The notes: generated by a model not told the origin, from the letters alone. Shown: positions 8,244 to 17,807, counted from the stretch's first letter. The stretch: DNA of 64,000 nt from an uncultured Bacilli bacterium (GCA_934167885.1 CAKPMB010000002.1:62001-126000); one strand, 5' to 3'. Program-made: numbers and translations.

Positions 8244-11116
8244 TAAAACCTCTCCACTTTCGATACAATTATTTGAAAACCATTTCTTTTTTCAACCTTA
8301 CCACCTAGTTTTAAAATACTGCCTTTTTCAATCATTCCATATTTTCGATATGTCTCTGGAAATAATACAAAATCCAAGTTTTCTTCTTCATCACTAGCCT
8401 TAACAAAAAGCATCGCATCACCATTTTTAGTTTTTATTTCCTTTACGGAATCAACTAAAACAATAGTTTCTACATATTTATTAAAATATTTAGATACATC
8501 ACATAAATTAATACAATTATCATTTTTTAACTTATATTCCATAACTGGATGATTAGTTAGATACATACCAAACAATTCTTTTTCATTCTCAATAAGCGTC
8601 ATCTTATCATACTCATCATAAAACGTTATCTCAGGCTTTAAGACAAATTCACTACCTAAATCTTTAGTTAAATTACCATAATTAATTAATGTTTCAAGAT
8701 TATTTATAAGTGTTTGATGATTATAATTAAAACATTTTAAACTATCACTATTTATTAATACTTCGTATATATTTTTAGGAAAATTAGCCTTAACCATTTT
8801 ACTAAAGAAATCATATATATCACTAAAACCATCTTCTCTTATTTCAACTATTTTCGTTGCAATAGTTTTAGATATACCTTTTATCTTAGTAAATGGTAAA
8901 ATTATATTATTATAATAAATTTTATAATCACTATAGCTTTTATTGATATCTGGTTTTAAAACCTTTATATTCATTCGTTTTAACTCTTTCAAATATTCAT
9001 TTGTTTTCACATTATCTAATGTTCCATTATTTAAAATAGCTAGATAAAAATATAATGGATAATTTGTTTTTAAATAAGCCATTTTATAGGCAATCATTGT
9101 ATAAGCAATACTATGACTTTTATTAAAGCCATAACTAGCGAAGGATAGAATTAAATCAAAGACTTTAATGGCTACTTCGCGTGAATATTGATTATTAATC
9201 GCTCCTTCAATAAATTTGTCTTTTTCTTTAACTAAAAGCTCTAATTTTTTCTTACTCATTGCTCGTCTTAAAATATCAGCCTCACCTAAAGTATAAGAAG
9301 CCATTTTATTAGCAATTTGCATTATTTGTTCTTGATATACAATAATTCCATATGTATCACTCAAAATATCTTTTAATGATTCATCATAATAATCAACTGG
9401 AAGCACTCCTTGTTTGCGCTTTATATATAAAGGAATATTAGCGGACGGACCCGGTCTATACAAGGCATTAGCATTCGCCAAGTCCATAAAACTATCAGGG
9501 TGCATTTCCTTTAAAAACGTGCGCATGCCCATACTTTCAAATTGAAAGATACCTTGTGTCTCACCATTTTGAAAAAGTTCAAAAGTCTTGGCATCATTTA
9601 ATGGAATGTCGCTAAATTTAAGATTTATGGATAATTTACTATTAATATTTTTAATTATATCATCAATAATAGTTAAATTACGCAAGCCTAAAAAGTCCAT
9701 TTTAAGTAAGCCCAAATCTTCCAAATATGATGCCTCATACGCACTTAAATACATACCGTCATTAAAGACTAACGGCACATAATTATCTAAATCATCATTT
9801 GATAACAAAATACCAGCTGCATGGATAGAAGTATGTCTTTTCATACCCTCAATAGAACTTGCAATCTCATACATTGACTTTAATTTATTATTACTATCAA
9901 TTAATCCTTTTAACTTGATATTATTTTTTAAACTATCTTTAAGGGTTGATTCATCTTTGCCTAACATCTTGCATATTTCATCAACCATAACTAAAGGAAC
10001 ATTTAAAACACGTCCAATATCTCTTATAGCCATCTTACTACCAAAAGTTCCGAAAGTTGTAATTCCTGAAACTCTTTTCAAGCCATATTTAGAAACAACA
10101 TAATCAATGACATCATCCCGCTTATTATCTGGAAAATCAGTATCAATATCAGGCATGGTAATTCTTTCAATATTTAAAAAACGTTCAAATAAAAGATTAT
10201 ACCTTATTGGATCAATTTCGGTTATTCCTAGTGAATAACTAACCAAACAGCCACAGGCACTACCACGTCCCGGTCCAACTAAAATATCATTAGTTTTGGC
10301 ATACTTTATAAAATCATATACAATCAAAAAATAGTTGGCAAAACCCATTTTATTTATAATATCAAGCTCATACAATAAACGATTTTTATACGTGCTATTA
10401 ACATTATTACCAAGTCTTCTTGTAAGGCCTAAAACACTAAGATTATATAAATATTCTTCACTACTTAATCCTTTAGTATCATTAAAACTATTATAATTTG
10501 GCAAATTTAGATGATAATCAACAAGTTTAAATGAACATTTATGAACCATTTCCATTAAATTATCAAGATATTGTTCATCATCATACAAGCAATCTTCATT
10601 AAATGTGTAATCATCACTTACCGTTTTATTATCGCGTAGTAAATTCAAACATTTTAGGATATGTAATTTGTTTTTATCAAATGCTAAAACTTCTTTGGTA
10701 AACACTTTCTTACCATCACAATTTAAGCGATAATCAATATAATAGTCATCATATATATCCTTATACTTGAAAAGAGCATCATCCGTCATAAAAATAGCAA
10801 TCAAGTTATCTTTATAGTTTAAATAATCATCAAAAGTTAAAGCATTCGTCGTGCTAATCGTGCTTAATTTTAACAAATTTTGATACCCCTCATAGTTTTT
10901 AGCAAACAATAAAAGATCACCAAAATCAACACCTATAATGGGCATAATATTGTTTAATTGACATTTACGGATAAATTCCATTGTGCCATACATATTTTTA
11001 TCACAAATAAATAGATAATCAATTTTATTAGTAACAGCATAATTAATTAAATCATCCACTTCAATAACACTACTTAAAAAAGTATAGGTAGTTTTCACAT
11101 TTATAGGTGCATGCAT
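8243..11116 (-). CDS. dnaE: DNA polymerase III alpha subunit, DnaE type
   Basis: 957 residues, shorter than the roughly 1100 of Bacillus DnaE. The N-terminal PHP domain is present but has lost its metal ligands: the usual HxHS reads NVKTTY and the DHG reads DKN, so no proofreading activity is expected. The polymerase core has GPGRGSACG, the catalytic PDIDTDFPD near residue 325, and the RRAMSKKK and FNKSHSIAYT boxes. A helix-hairpin-helix region follows, then a C-terminal OB fold (METIVLVDSVKEIKTKNG). The start follows GGAGGG by five bases. It replicates DNA, probably as the primer-extending partner of PolC. An extended -10 (TGGTAAAAT) lies near 11130. Confidence 0.95.
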   Translation of the reverse strand: MHAPINVKTTYTFLSSVIEVDDLINYAVTNKIDYLFICDKNMYGTMEFIRKCQLNNIMPIIGVDFGDLLLFAKNYEGYQNLLKLSTISTTNALTFDDYLNYKDNLIAIFMTDDALFKYKDIYDDYYIDYRLNCDGKKVFTKEVLAFDKNKLHILKCLNLLRDNKTVSDDYTFNEDCLYDDEQYLDNLMEMVHKCSFKLVDYHLNLPNYNSFNDTKGLSSEEYLYNLSVLGLTRRLGNNVNSTYKNRLLYELDIINKMGFANYFLIVYDFIKYAKTNDILVGPGRGSACGCLVSYSLGITEIDPIRYNLLFERFLNIERITMPDIDTDFPDNKRDDVIDYVVSKYGLKRVSGITTFGTFGSKMAIRDIGRVLNVPLVMVDEICKMLGKDESTLKDSLKNNIKLKGLIDSNNKLKSMYEIASSIEGMKRHTSIHAAGILLSNDDLDNYVPLVFNDGMYLSAYEASYLEDLGLLKMDFLGLRNLTIIDDIIKNINSKLSINLKFSDIPLNDAKTFELFQNGETQGIFQFESMGMRTFLKEMHPDSFMDLANANALYRPGPSANIPLYIKRKQGVLPVDYYDESLKDILSDTYGIIVYQEQIMQIANKMASYTLGEADILRRAMSKKKLELLVKEKDKFIEGAINNQYSREVAIKVFDLILSFASYGFNKSHSIAYTMIAYKMAYLKTNYPLYFYLAILNNGTLDNVKTNEYLKELKRMNIKVLKPDINKSYSDYKIYYNNIILPFTKIKGISKTIATKIVEIREDGFSDIYDFFSKMVKANFPKNIYEVLINSDSLKCFNYNHQTLINNLETLINYGNLTKDLGSEFVLKPEITFYDEYDKMTLIENEKELFGMYLTNHPVMEYKLKNDNCINLCDVSKYFNKYVETIVLVDSVKEIKTKNGDAMLFVKASDEEENLDFVLFPETYRKYGMIEKGSILKLGGKVEKRNGFQIIVSKVERF

Positions 11117-11172
11117 ATTAACCCTCCTATATTTATTTTACCACATTTTTTGATTAAATCATTATATTATAC

Positions 11173-11202
11173 AAAAAAGTCCATTGTTTTAAAATGGAAC
11201 TT
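11173..11202 (-). terminator. Terminator after surface protein gene 11209-12531
   Basis: Minus-strand stem AGTTCCATT/AATGGACT followed by TTTTTT, lying between the surface protein gene and the dnaE promoter. Confidence 0.7.
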
Positions 11203-11208
11203 CCTTAT

Positions 11209-12531
11209 CTATTTCAGTGGAAAATTTATTTTTAATTCATATGGTTCATTAAATGTCCCCAAGCCATTAATAATCGATACATCACTTCTTAAATAAACTG
11301 AAGGACGAACTAAGAATAATATTTTAACACTTTCATCAATTATGTTTGAACCAACAACATATGAATTATTTGAATTATCTGATGTAGCATTTATTAATAA
11401 CTGCTTATTTTCATTATATAACCAACTACTATTTTTATAATTAGTCTCTGTTATTTTTAATTGCCAATTAGAAGATGAATTTGCATAACCATAATCACTT
11501 AAACTAAGTAGGCCAACATTTGCCATTACTGTTTTCTTAGCTTCTTCATCATATAATTCACCTGGAGTAAGACTTGCATTACTTGATCCTATATACCATT
11601 TTGTATTCAAAATCAAAGCTTTAGCAGATGATTCTAAACTTTTATAATATTCAGTATTAAGATACTTATAAACACTTGAATTTTCATAGTTATTGTTACC
11701 ATTACTATTATAAGCATACTTTTTACTTAAGGCATCCAAACGCACAATTTTTAAGGAAGCATAACCGGTATTATTATAAAAACTACCAACAATTCTCCAA
11801 CGTTCACAATTTTTTTCACCGCTTGTATAACCATCCTTACAATTAAACCACACATAATTTGTCGATACATTACCACTATAACGATATTCACGAACCGTTT
11901 TGTTGCCAAGTTCATTTGTCTTTGATACTGAAACTACTCCTTCATCATTATTAACATAAACAGCTTCAATAACATTAGTGGCATATTTATTATTATAAAT
12001 AGTAGCATCTAACTTAATCTTTGCCTTAAAAACCAAACCGGCATACTCTTCAGTGGTATCAATTGAAAGCCAAAATTTCAAATTATATGTATCCTTCTCA
12101 TTAATATTTAAAGACTTATTTTGAACAATATAAGGATTATCACTTAAATTTTTAACATTTTCTATATTATATCCATCGCCATAATTTACAACATATCTAA
12201 TATATTTAGCCATGCTTTTATCACTAATTTCTTCAATTAAAATACTATAACTAGAACGATAATCGCCTTTATTAGTAACTGAAAAAGTTAATTCACTATT
12301 ACCGCTAATAGCCACAGAATCCTCTGTTGGCATACTATTTTCTAAAAGAAGGGTGTTGTTATCCGCAAAATCTATTAGAAAATTACCAGTTTTCATACTA
12401 TAAGTTTTATTTCCTTTTAGTGTTTTTTGAATAAGCGAATAACTCGTTCCTCCAAGCAATAAAATAGATATTGAAATTAAAGCAATTAAAATATATATCG
12501 ATAAACTACTATCAATTTTTCCAACTCTCAT
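11209..12531 (-). CDS. TasA/SipW-type exported surface protein with C-terminal repeat module
   Basis: About 440 residues. The start at 12531 follows AGGTGA by five bases. A single hydrophobic segment (IYILIALISISILLLGG) ends in GGTSYSLI, the pattern of SipW-processed TasA-like precursors, followed by a beta-rich domain. The second half contains the module YRYSG...NYVWFN...CERWRIVGSF and ends with LRPSVYLRSDVSIINGLGTF then NEPYEL, a box shared with the proteins at 25482 and 60495. No LPxTG motif is present. It probably assembles on the cell surface or in a fibre; the function is not known. It sits directly upstream of dnaE and follows a smaller relative. Confidence 0.7.
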   Translation of the reverse strand: MRVGKIDSSLSIYILIALISISILLLGGTSYSLIQKTLKGNKTYSMKTGNFLIDFADNNTLLLENSMPTEDSVAISGNSELTFSVTNKGDYRSSYSILIEEISDKSMAKYIRYVVNYGDGYNIENVKNLSDNPYIVQNKSLNINEKDTYNLKFWLSIDTTEEYAGLVFKAKIKLDATIYNNKYATNVIEAVYVNNDEGVVSVSKTNELGNKTVREYRYSGNVSTNYVWFNCKDGYTSGEKNCERWRIVGSFYNNTGYASLKIVRLDALSKKYAYNSNGNNNYENSSVYKYLNTEYYKSLESSAKALILNTKWYIGSSNASLTPGELYDEEAKKTVMANVGLLSLSDYGYANSSSNWQLKITETNYKNSSWLYNENKQLLINATSDNSNNSYVVGSNIIDESVKILFLVRPSVYLRSDVSIINGLGTFNEPYELKINFPLK

Positions 12532-12604
12532 ATTATCACCTATTATACAAAAATAGTATACCAAATTTTTTTAACCATAACAATATTTACAAACACATTA
12601 ATTA

Positions 12605-12641
12605 TAAAAAAATACCTTTACATGTCATGTAAAAGTATTTT
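12605..12641 (-). terminator. Terminator after the camelysin-like gene
   Basis: A 14-base stem (AATACTTTTACATG against CATGTAAAGGTATT) with a one-base loop, followed by a T run on the minus strand. Confidence 0.75.
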
Positions 12642-12785
12642 AGAAAACATTCTTTTTTTAATATTTAAATCATCTTTATCAGCACCTGATAAAGATGATA
12701 ATTTGCTAGAAAAGGCTAATTTACCATTGGAATTATAAAACTCATCTGGCCAGAATGTTGGTTCACTAGTTCCAACTCTTTTCAT
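12618..12785 (-). CDS. Possible 55-residue frame overlapping the camelysin-like gene end
   Basis: An ATG-started frame begins 18 bases inside the end of the 12766-13398 gene and runs into the terminator stem. The product starts MKRVGTSEPTFWPDEFYNS and resembles nothing I know. No separate ribosome site is visible. It could be a small coupled protein, a frameshifted C-terminal tail of the upstream gene, or chance. Confidence 0.2.
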   Translation of the reverse strand: MKRVGTSEPTFWPDEFYNSNGKLAFSSKLSSLSGADKDDLNIKKRMFSKILLHDM

Positions 12786-13398
12786 TTAAATCGCCTTGAA
12801 CCCCAACTCTAACTGTTGCATAACTATTTTCAAAAACACTTGTTGAATAGTCAGGATTTTTTTCAGTGTTATCACTTATTAAAACATCATCACTTAACCA
12901 AACCCGAAGTTTATAAGTCTTAGTTATTTCTTCCTGCGTATTACGATTAATCTTATTAATCCAAATACGTCGATTATTTATACTTGAATAACGACTTGCT
13001 TCCACAACATATTTTTCATTACCATTTTCATCAATTTCAATTAAATCAAAAACTAAATCATTATCATTGAATCGTGTTTTACCAGCCATTTCACTACCAT
13101 TGAAAAGTAAGATTTCATACCAAATATCTTTATTTTCAGTTGTATTCTTACCCTTAATAGTAAATGTTACAACATTATCAGTTCGCGAACGGGCTTCTTC
13201 TTTGGTCTCTGGAAAAACGGTAGTTAAACTTACAGTATCAGTTCCATCAACATACTCTAGGAAAACACTACCAGCTACTAATTCATAATTTTTAGTTCCT
13301 GATTTAGCGTAGCTAAAGAAGGCATAACTGCCACCGATTAAAAGTAAAATTGCAAAAACACATGTAATGATCATATATTTCTTTTTGTTTTTATCCAT
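12766..13398 (-). CDS. Camelysin/TasA-like exported protein
   Basis: 210 residues, the usual size for TasA/camelysin family members. The start follows AGGTGATATTTA. A lysine-rich N-terminus, a hydrophobic helix (MIITCVFAILLLIGGSYAFF) and then a beta domain: NYELVAGSVFLEYVDGTDTV, PETKEEARSRTDN and YKLRVWLSDDVLISDNTEK. The order and wording match the N-terminal domains of the proteins at 25482, 42791 and 44495, so this is the stand-alone version of a domain used repeatedly in the window. SipW-type signal peptidase processing is inferred; no sipW gene lies here. In known relatives such proteins form biofilm fibres or act as surface proteases; which applies here is unclear. Confidence 0.75.
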   Translation of the reverse strand: MDKNKKKYMIITCVFAILLLIGGSYAFFSYAKSGTKNYELVAGSVFLEYVDGTDTVSLTTVFPETKEEARSRTDNVVTFTIKGKNTTENKDIWYEILLFNGSEMAGKTRFNDNDLVFDLIEIDENGNEKYVVEASRYSSINNRRIWINKINRNTQEEITKTYKLRVWLSDDVLISDNTEKNPDYSTSVFENSYATVRVGVQGDLNEKSWN

Positions 13399-13458
13399 TA
13401 AATATCACCTACCACACTCTCTTTTATTATATTAATAGTCTTAAATTTAGTCAATAAC

Positions 13459-14568
13459 TTAACCCTTAAACTCTAAATTATTTTCAATATAATCAACTAT
13501 ATCTGAAGATGCTTGATGATTTATAACTTCGCGTTGATTTAAAAGCATTGTATCACGCCTTTTCTTATCATTTAAAAGGTCTTCAACGCATGATGAAATC
13601 TTAGTTAAATCATTCACATACATACTTATGCCATGTTCCTTAAAAAAGGTCGCATTTAAAGTCTCACAACCTGGTATTGCCATCGTATGAATCAATGGAA
13701 CTCCTAAAACAACTGCTTCCGTTGATGATAAACCACCTGGTTTTGATAATAAAACATCACATGAGGCCATATAATCACATACTTTATCCGTAAAACTTTG
13801 AGTTAGAACAACATTTTCAAAAACATTATCTATTTTTTCTTTCAATTCATTATTACGACCTGTTAAAACAATAATTAAAACATCTTTTAATGATATTAAA
13901 GAGGATATAAGGGATAGAACATCACCACATCCTAAGCCGCCAGTCATTATCAAAATTATTTTTTTATTTTTTGGAAGTGACAATAAATCTCTAGCCTTTT
14001 CTTTATCATATTTAACATTATATTTAGCAGAAACTGGAATACCTATTGGAACTATTTTGGCTTCATCCATCCCTTTATCGATAAACTCTTTAAGTAAATC
14101 TTTATGAGGAATAAAGTAAGCATCCATTAAAGTCTCTTCAATAAAAGGAATAGCTGTATAATCAGTTAGAATAGCATATGTTTTAGCCTTTATTAAATTA
14201 TTACGACGCAAATATGTTAAAGCTTCCATAGGGAACAAATGCGTGCATACAATAGCATCAATTTGATTCTCATTAATAAAATTAGCAATATTTTTAGCAT
14301 ATTCTAAATTAGCATAATATATTGGCGACTTTGTTGGTAACTTACTAACATCACTTCCAAGACGATACATCATTCCAAACAAAGATGGATATTTTAAAGC
14401 TACATTCGTAAAAAAGGCTTTAATTATTTTTTCTCTTCGAACACTACTAAAAGATAATGCATCATGCACATAACACACAATTCCTCTTCTTTTAAACTCT
14501 TCACGCATAGCATATGCACAACTATTATGACCTTCCCCTGTCGAACAAGATAAAATCAATACTTTCAT
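13459..14568 (-). CDS. Diacylglycerol glycosyltransferase (MGDG synthase/UgtP family)
   Basis: 369 residues, a GT28 enzyme of the MurG fold. The N-terminal MGDG-synthase domain begins VLILSCSTGEGHNSCA, with the GxGH loop typical of UgtP-like enzymes, and the C-terminal donor domain has IILIMTGGLGCGD and the conserved SKPGGLSSTEAVVLGVP. It transfers a sugar, usually glucose from UDP-glucose, to diacylglycerol at the inner face of the membrane, making glycolipids and lipoteichoic acid anchors. No membrane helix is predicted. It stands alone between the tsf terminator and the surface protein genes. A GalU-like enzyme at 52369 could supply UDP-glucose. Confidence 0.88.
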   Translation of the reverse strand: MKVLILSCSTGEGHNSCAYAMREEFKRRGIVCYVHDALSFSSVRREKIIKAFFTNVALKYPSLFGMMYRLGSDVSKLPTKSPIYYANLEYAKNIANFINENQIDAIVCTHLFPMEALTYLRRNNLIKAKTYAILTDYTAIPFIEETLMDAYFIPHKDLLKEFIDKGMDEAKIVPIGIPVSAKYNVKYDKEKARDLLSLPKNKKIILIMTGGLGCGDVLSLISSLISLKDVLIIVLTGRNNELKEKIDNVFENVVLTQSFTDKVCDYMASCDVLLSKPGGLSSTEAVVLGVPLIHTMAIPGCETLNATFFKEHGISMYVNDLTKISSCVEDLLNDKKRRDTMLLNQREVINHQASSDIVDYIENNLEFKG

Positions 14569-14632
14569 ATCATCACCCTATCTATCATATAAATTGTAAC
14601 AAAAATATGCATTAAAATCTATAAAAATAGTC

Positions 14633-14658
14633 AAAAAAAATCTTTCTTTACGAAAGAC
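14633..14658 (-). terminator. Terminator after tsf
   Basis: Minus-strand stem TCTTTC/GAAAGA with a five-base loop followed by eight T residues. Confidence 0.85.
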
Positions 14659-14666
14659 TTTTTGCT

Positions 14667-15542
14667 TTAACCATTAATTTGACTCATTACTTCATCGGCA
14701 AAGTTTTCTTGACGTTTTTCAATACCTTCGCCTACTTCATAACGAACCATATCAACTAAAGTTGCATTATTATTTGCTAAATATTTTTCAACTGTTTCTT
14801 TATTCTCAGCTTTAACAAATATTTGATTTAATAAGCATACTTCTTCATAATATTTACGAATCTTACCAACAAGAATGTTTTCAATTTTATCTTCTGGTTT
14901 ACCTTCATTTAGAAGTTCTTGACGCATAACTTCTTTTTCTTTATTTAGAATTTCTTCTGGAACATCACTACTTCTAACATATAATGGACGCATTGCAGCA
15001 GCATGCATAGCTACTTCTTTAGCAACAGAAGTGTTTCCACCTTCAATTACTGTTAAAACAGCAATTTTACCACCCATATGAATATAATCACCAAAAGAAC
15101 AATTATCACTCTTAGTAACTTTCTTAAATCTTCTAAAACTTATCTTTTCGCCAATTTTAGCGGTAATACTAACAATCTTATCAGCTACTTTTTCACCATC
15201 CATTACTACATCCATAGCTTCATCCATTGTTGTAGCATCACTTTTTAGTAAAGATTCGCCAAGTTCTTTAACAAAGTTTTTAAATTCATCATTCTTAGCA
15301 ACAAAATCTGTTTCACTATTAACTTCTAGGATAACAGCATTATTACCATCTATAAAAATTTGACTTAATCCTTCAGCAGCAATGCGGTCACCCTTCTTTT
15401 GAGCTTTAGCTATACCTTTTTCACGTAGCCAATCGATTGCTTCATCCAAATTACCCTTGCATTCATCTAAAGCCTTTTTGCAATCAAGCATTCCAGCTCC
15501 AGTTTTTTCTCTTAATGTTTTAACATCACTTGCACTAAACAT
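14667..15542 (-). CDS. tsf: Elongation factor Ts
   Basis: 291 residues, full length. The N-terminal UBA-like region reads VKTLREKTGAGMLDCKKALD, followed by the TDFVAKNDEF motif that contacts EF-Tu. It exchanges GDP for GTP on EF-Tu in the cytoplasm. It lies 13 bases after rpsB and ends at a strong terminator, the standard rpsB-tsf operon. Confidence 0.97.
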   Translation of the reverse strand: MFSASDVKTLREKTGAGMLDCKKALDECKGNLDEAIDWLREKGIAKAQKKGDRIAAEGLSQIFIDGNNAVILEVNSETDFVAKNDEFKNFVKELGESLLKSDATTMDEAMDVVMDGEKVADKIVSITAKIGEKISFRRFKKVTKSDNCSFGDYIHMGGKIAVLTVIEGGNTSVAKEVAMHAAAMRPLYVRSSDVPEEILNKEKEVMRQELLNEGKPEDKIENILVGKIRKYYEEVCLLNQIFVKAENKETVEKYLANNNATLVDMVRYEVGEGIEKRQENFADEVMSQING

Positions 15543-15555
15543 ATATCCTCCTAGA

Positions 15556-16467
15556 TTATTTATTTAATACGGCAATTAATTCATCTTTTTTTAATTTTGA
15601 AAAACCTTTAATTCCACGTTCTTTAGCTAAATCTTTTAATTCATTTAAATTCATACTATTTAAATCGGGTTCATCAGATTTGCTACCTTTAACTTCTTCA
15701 ATTGCTTCTTCCGTTAAAACATTCTCTTCACTAACTTCAGTTGCATTTTTATTCTTATCTTCTTCAGTAACAACATCAACAATTTCATTACCATTTACAG
15801 TTGCAATAGCATTAGTTAAAGCATTTAAAACAACCTTAACCGCACGAACAGCATCATCATTACCAGGAATAACATAATCAACAACATCTGGATCACAGTT
15901 TGTATCAACAATACCAAATACTGGAATATTTAACTTATGAGCTTCCTTAATAGCATTTTCTTCCTTCTTAGGATCAACAATAATCATTGCCTTTGGAAGT
16001 TCAGTCATTGCTCTAATACCACTTAAATATTTATTAAGTTTTTCATATTCTTTGTTTAATAGAACAACTTCCTTCTTAGGTAATAAATCATATGTTCCAT
16101 CACTAGCCATTTTTTCTAATTCTTCTAGACGTTTAACACGTGAACGAATTGTCTTAAAGTTAGTTAATGTTCCACCTAACCATCTTTCAGTTACATAGAA
16201 CATATTTGTTCTAGTAGCACATTCTAGGCATGCTTCTTGAGCTTGTTTCTTTGTTCCAACAAAGATAACCTTACCACCATCTTTAGCGATTTCTTCAAGA
16301 CGTGCATATGCTTCCTCTAATTTTTTTACAGTTTTTTGTAAATCGATAATATAAATATCATCTCTTGTTGTGAAGATATATTCCTTCATCTTAGGATTCC
16401 ATCTTCTCTTTTGATGTCCAAAATGAACACCGGCTTCTAATAAGTAATTCATTGAAACTACTGTCAT
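15556..16467 (-). CDS. rpsB: 30S ribosomal protein S2 with C-terminal Rho_N/SAP-like extension
   Basis: 303 residues, about 60 longer than usual. The S2 core starts MNYLLEAGVHFGHQKRRWNP and includes VTERWLGGTLTNFKT and GIVDTNCDP. From about residue 233 there is an acidic linker and then a 35-residue helical domain (LNELKDLAKERGIKGFSKLK, then KDELIAVLNK) like the Rho N-terminal/SAP fold. The same domain ends L20 at 16565. S2 binds the 30S head and is needed for S1-type mRNA binding in other bacteria; the extension may contact RNA or DNA, which is inference. A hairpin lies in the leader at 16500-16537. Confidence 0.95.
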   Translation of the reverse strand: MTVVSMNYLLEAGVHFGHQKRRWNPKMKEYIFTTRDDIYIIDLQKTVKKLEEAYARLEEIAKDGGKVIFVGTKKQAQEACLECATRTNMFYVTERWLGGTLTNFKTIRSRVKRLEELEKMASDGTYDLLPKKEVVLLNKEYEKLNKYLSGIRAMTELPKAMIIVDPKKEENAIKEAHKLNIPVFGIVDTNCDPDVVDYVIPGNDDAVRAVKVVLNALTNAIATVNGNEIVDVVTEEDKNKNATEVSEENVLTEEAIEEVKGSKSDEPDLNSMNLNELKDLAKERGIKGFSKLKKDELIAVLNK

Positions 16468-16499
16468 AATTTTTTCTTCCTTTCGTTTTCCTTCAACTA

Positions 16500-16537
16500 A
16501 TTTCTAATATTCCACCCTATTTTAGGGCACTAGAAAT
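16500..16537 (-). promoter_or_regulatory. Structured rpsB leader
   Basis: On the minus strand ATTTCTA pairs with TAGAAAT around an inner CCCTA/TAGGG hairpin, about 30 bases before the rpsB start. It has no T run, so it is not a terminator. It could be a ribosomal protein binding site for autoregulation. No clear promoter was found between rplT and rpsB, so read-through from infC-rpmI-rplT is possible. Confidence 0.45.
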
Positions 16538-16564
16538 ATTAATCCATTAATTTGTTTATTTTTT

Positions 16565-17062
16565 TTATTTATTTAAAGCTTCTACTAATTCAGCTTTTTT
16601 CATTGTTGAATATCCTTCAACTTTTTTAGCTTTAGCCATTTCTTTTAATTCAGCTAAAGTTAATTTAGATAAATCTTTAACTTCTTCCTTTGAAGAAACA
16701 TCCTCTTGAGCCTTACCAGTCTTTGCAATTTCTACTAATTTTTTGAATGCTTCTTTATCATTGATTGCAATTTCTGATAACATTTTACGATTTATCGTAA
16801 CACCAGCTTTATTTAATCCTTCAATAAATCTTGAATAACTAATATCATTAACGCGGCATTCAGCATTAATACGAACTATCCACAATTTACGGAAATCTCT
16901 CTTCTTTTGACGACGATCACGATATGAATATACACCAGCATGCATTAATTGTTCTTTGGCTGATTTGTATAATCTATGTTTACTACCAAAATATCCACTG
17001 GCTTCCTTTAAAACTTTTTTGTGACGTGCTTTAGTAACTGCACCATTCTTAACTCTTGCCAT
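16565..17062 (-). CDS. rplT: 50S ribosomal protein L20 with C-terminal Rho_N/SAP-like extension
   Basis: 165 residues, against about 118 in most bacteria. The L20 core is intact (starting MARVKNGAVTKARHKKVLK, with SYRDRRQKKRDFRKLWIVRI). After about residue 118 an acidic linker leads to a domain reading LTLAELKEMAKAKKVEGYS then TMKKAELVEALNK, closely similar to the end of S2 in the same region. L20 starts 50S assembly and represses its own operon through the leader. It follows rpmI by 14 bases. Confidence 0.96.
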   Translation of the reverse strand: MARVKNGAVTKARHKKVLKEASGYFGSKHRLYKSAKEQLMHAGVYSYRDRRQKKRDFRKLWIVRINAECRVNDISYSRFIEGLNKAGVTINRKMLSEIAINDKEAFKKLVEIAKTGKAQEDVSSKEEVKDLSKLTLAELKEMAKAKKVEGYSTMKKAELVEALNK

Positions 17063-17076
17063 AATTTCCTCCTATA

Positions 17077-17265
17077 CTAGATTATATCTCTTAATCTATT
17101 TTGATCAGCTTTTGATAAGCTTCTTCCCTTTCTATTGCTACGATTTAGATCAGCGTTTTTCTTTCCTGTATTATGTCTACTTCCAGGACGACCAATCTTA
17201 ATTGTGCCACCTTTTCTAATTTTTAAAACTTTTTTAGTTCCTTTATGTGTTTTTAACTTTGGCAT
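17077..17265 (-). CDS. rpmI: 50S ribosomal protein L35
   Basis: 62 residues, normal length. It starts MPKLKTHKGTKKVLKIRKGG, is very basic and contains the RHNTGKKNADLNR segment. It sits between infC and rplT in the conserved order, with spacings of 17 and 14 bases. Confidence 0.97.
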   Translation of the reverse strand: MPKLKTHKGTKKVLKIRKGGTIKIGRPGSRHNTGKKNADLNRSNRKGRSLSKADQNRLRDII

Positions 17266-17282
17266 AATAATCTCCTTTTCTA

Positions 17283-17807
17283 CTATTTTTTAGGTGTTAA
17301 CATCATAGTCATTGTTCTTCCATCTAATTTTGGTTTTTCTGTAACTTGTGCGATATCACTTAACTTTTCCGCAAAACGATTCATTACATCTTCGCCTAAT
17401 TCTGTATGTGTCATTTGACGTCCTTTAAAACGAATTGTAACTTTAATCTTGTCGCCTTTTAATAAGTATTTTGATACCTGACGAATCTTCGTTTCAAAGT
17501 CACCAACATCAATAACACTACTAAGACGAAACTCTTTAGTTTCACTATAACTTGCACGTTGTTTCTTTAAAGCCTCTTTTTCCTTTTTGTTTTTTTCATA
17601 ACGGAATTTATTATAATCCATTATTTTGCAAACAGGCGGATTACCATTAGCATTCATTAATACTAAATCAAGACTTGCATAACTTGCAAGTGTTAAAGCA
17701 TCTTTTAATGATTTAACGCCCATTTGTTCCCCATGTGGTCCAATAACTAAAACATTACTCGCTTTAATTTGTTCATTTATTAACAAACCATTCTTATTAT
17801 TAGCGAT
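17283..17807 (-). CDS. infC: Translation initiation factor IF-3, probable AUC start
   Basis: About 174 residues: an N-terminal domain (LLINEQIKASNVLVIGPHGE), a lysine-rich linker helix and a C-terminal domain (KEFRLSSVIDVGDFETKIRQ). The first ATG in frame (17822) cannot be the start, because the strong ribosome site GGAGGTG occupies its own codons 1-4. The codon six bases after that site is ATC at 17807. infC in other bacteria starts with AUU, AUC or AUA, which IF-3 itself discriminates against as an autoregulatory loop, so AUC is the best choice. It heads the infC-rpmI-rplT operon. Confidence 0.93.
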   Translation of the reverse strand: MANNKNGLLINEQIKASNVLVIGPHGEQMGVKSLKDALTLASYASLDLVLMNANGNPPVCKIMDYNKFRYEKNKKEKEALKKQRASYSETKEFRLSSVIDVGDFETKIRQVSKYLLKGDKIKVTIRFKGRQMTHTELGEDVMNRFAEKLSDIAQVTEKPKLDGRTMTMMLTPKK

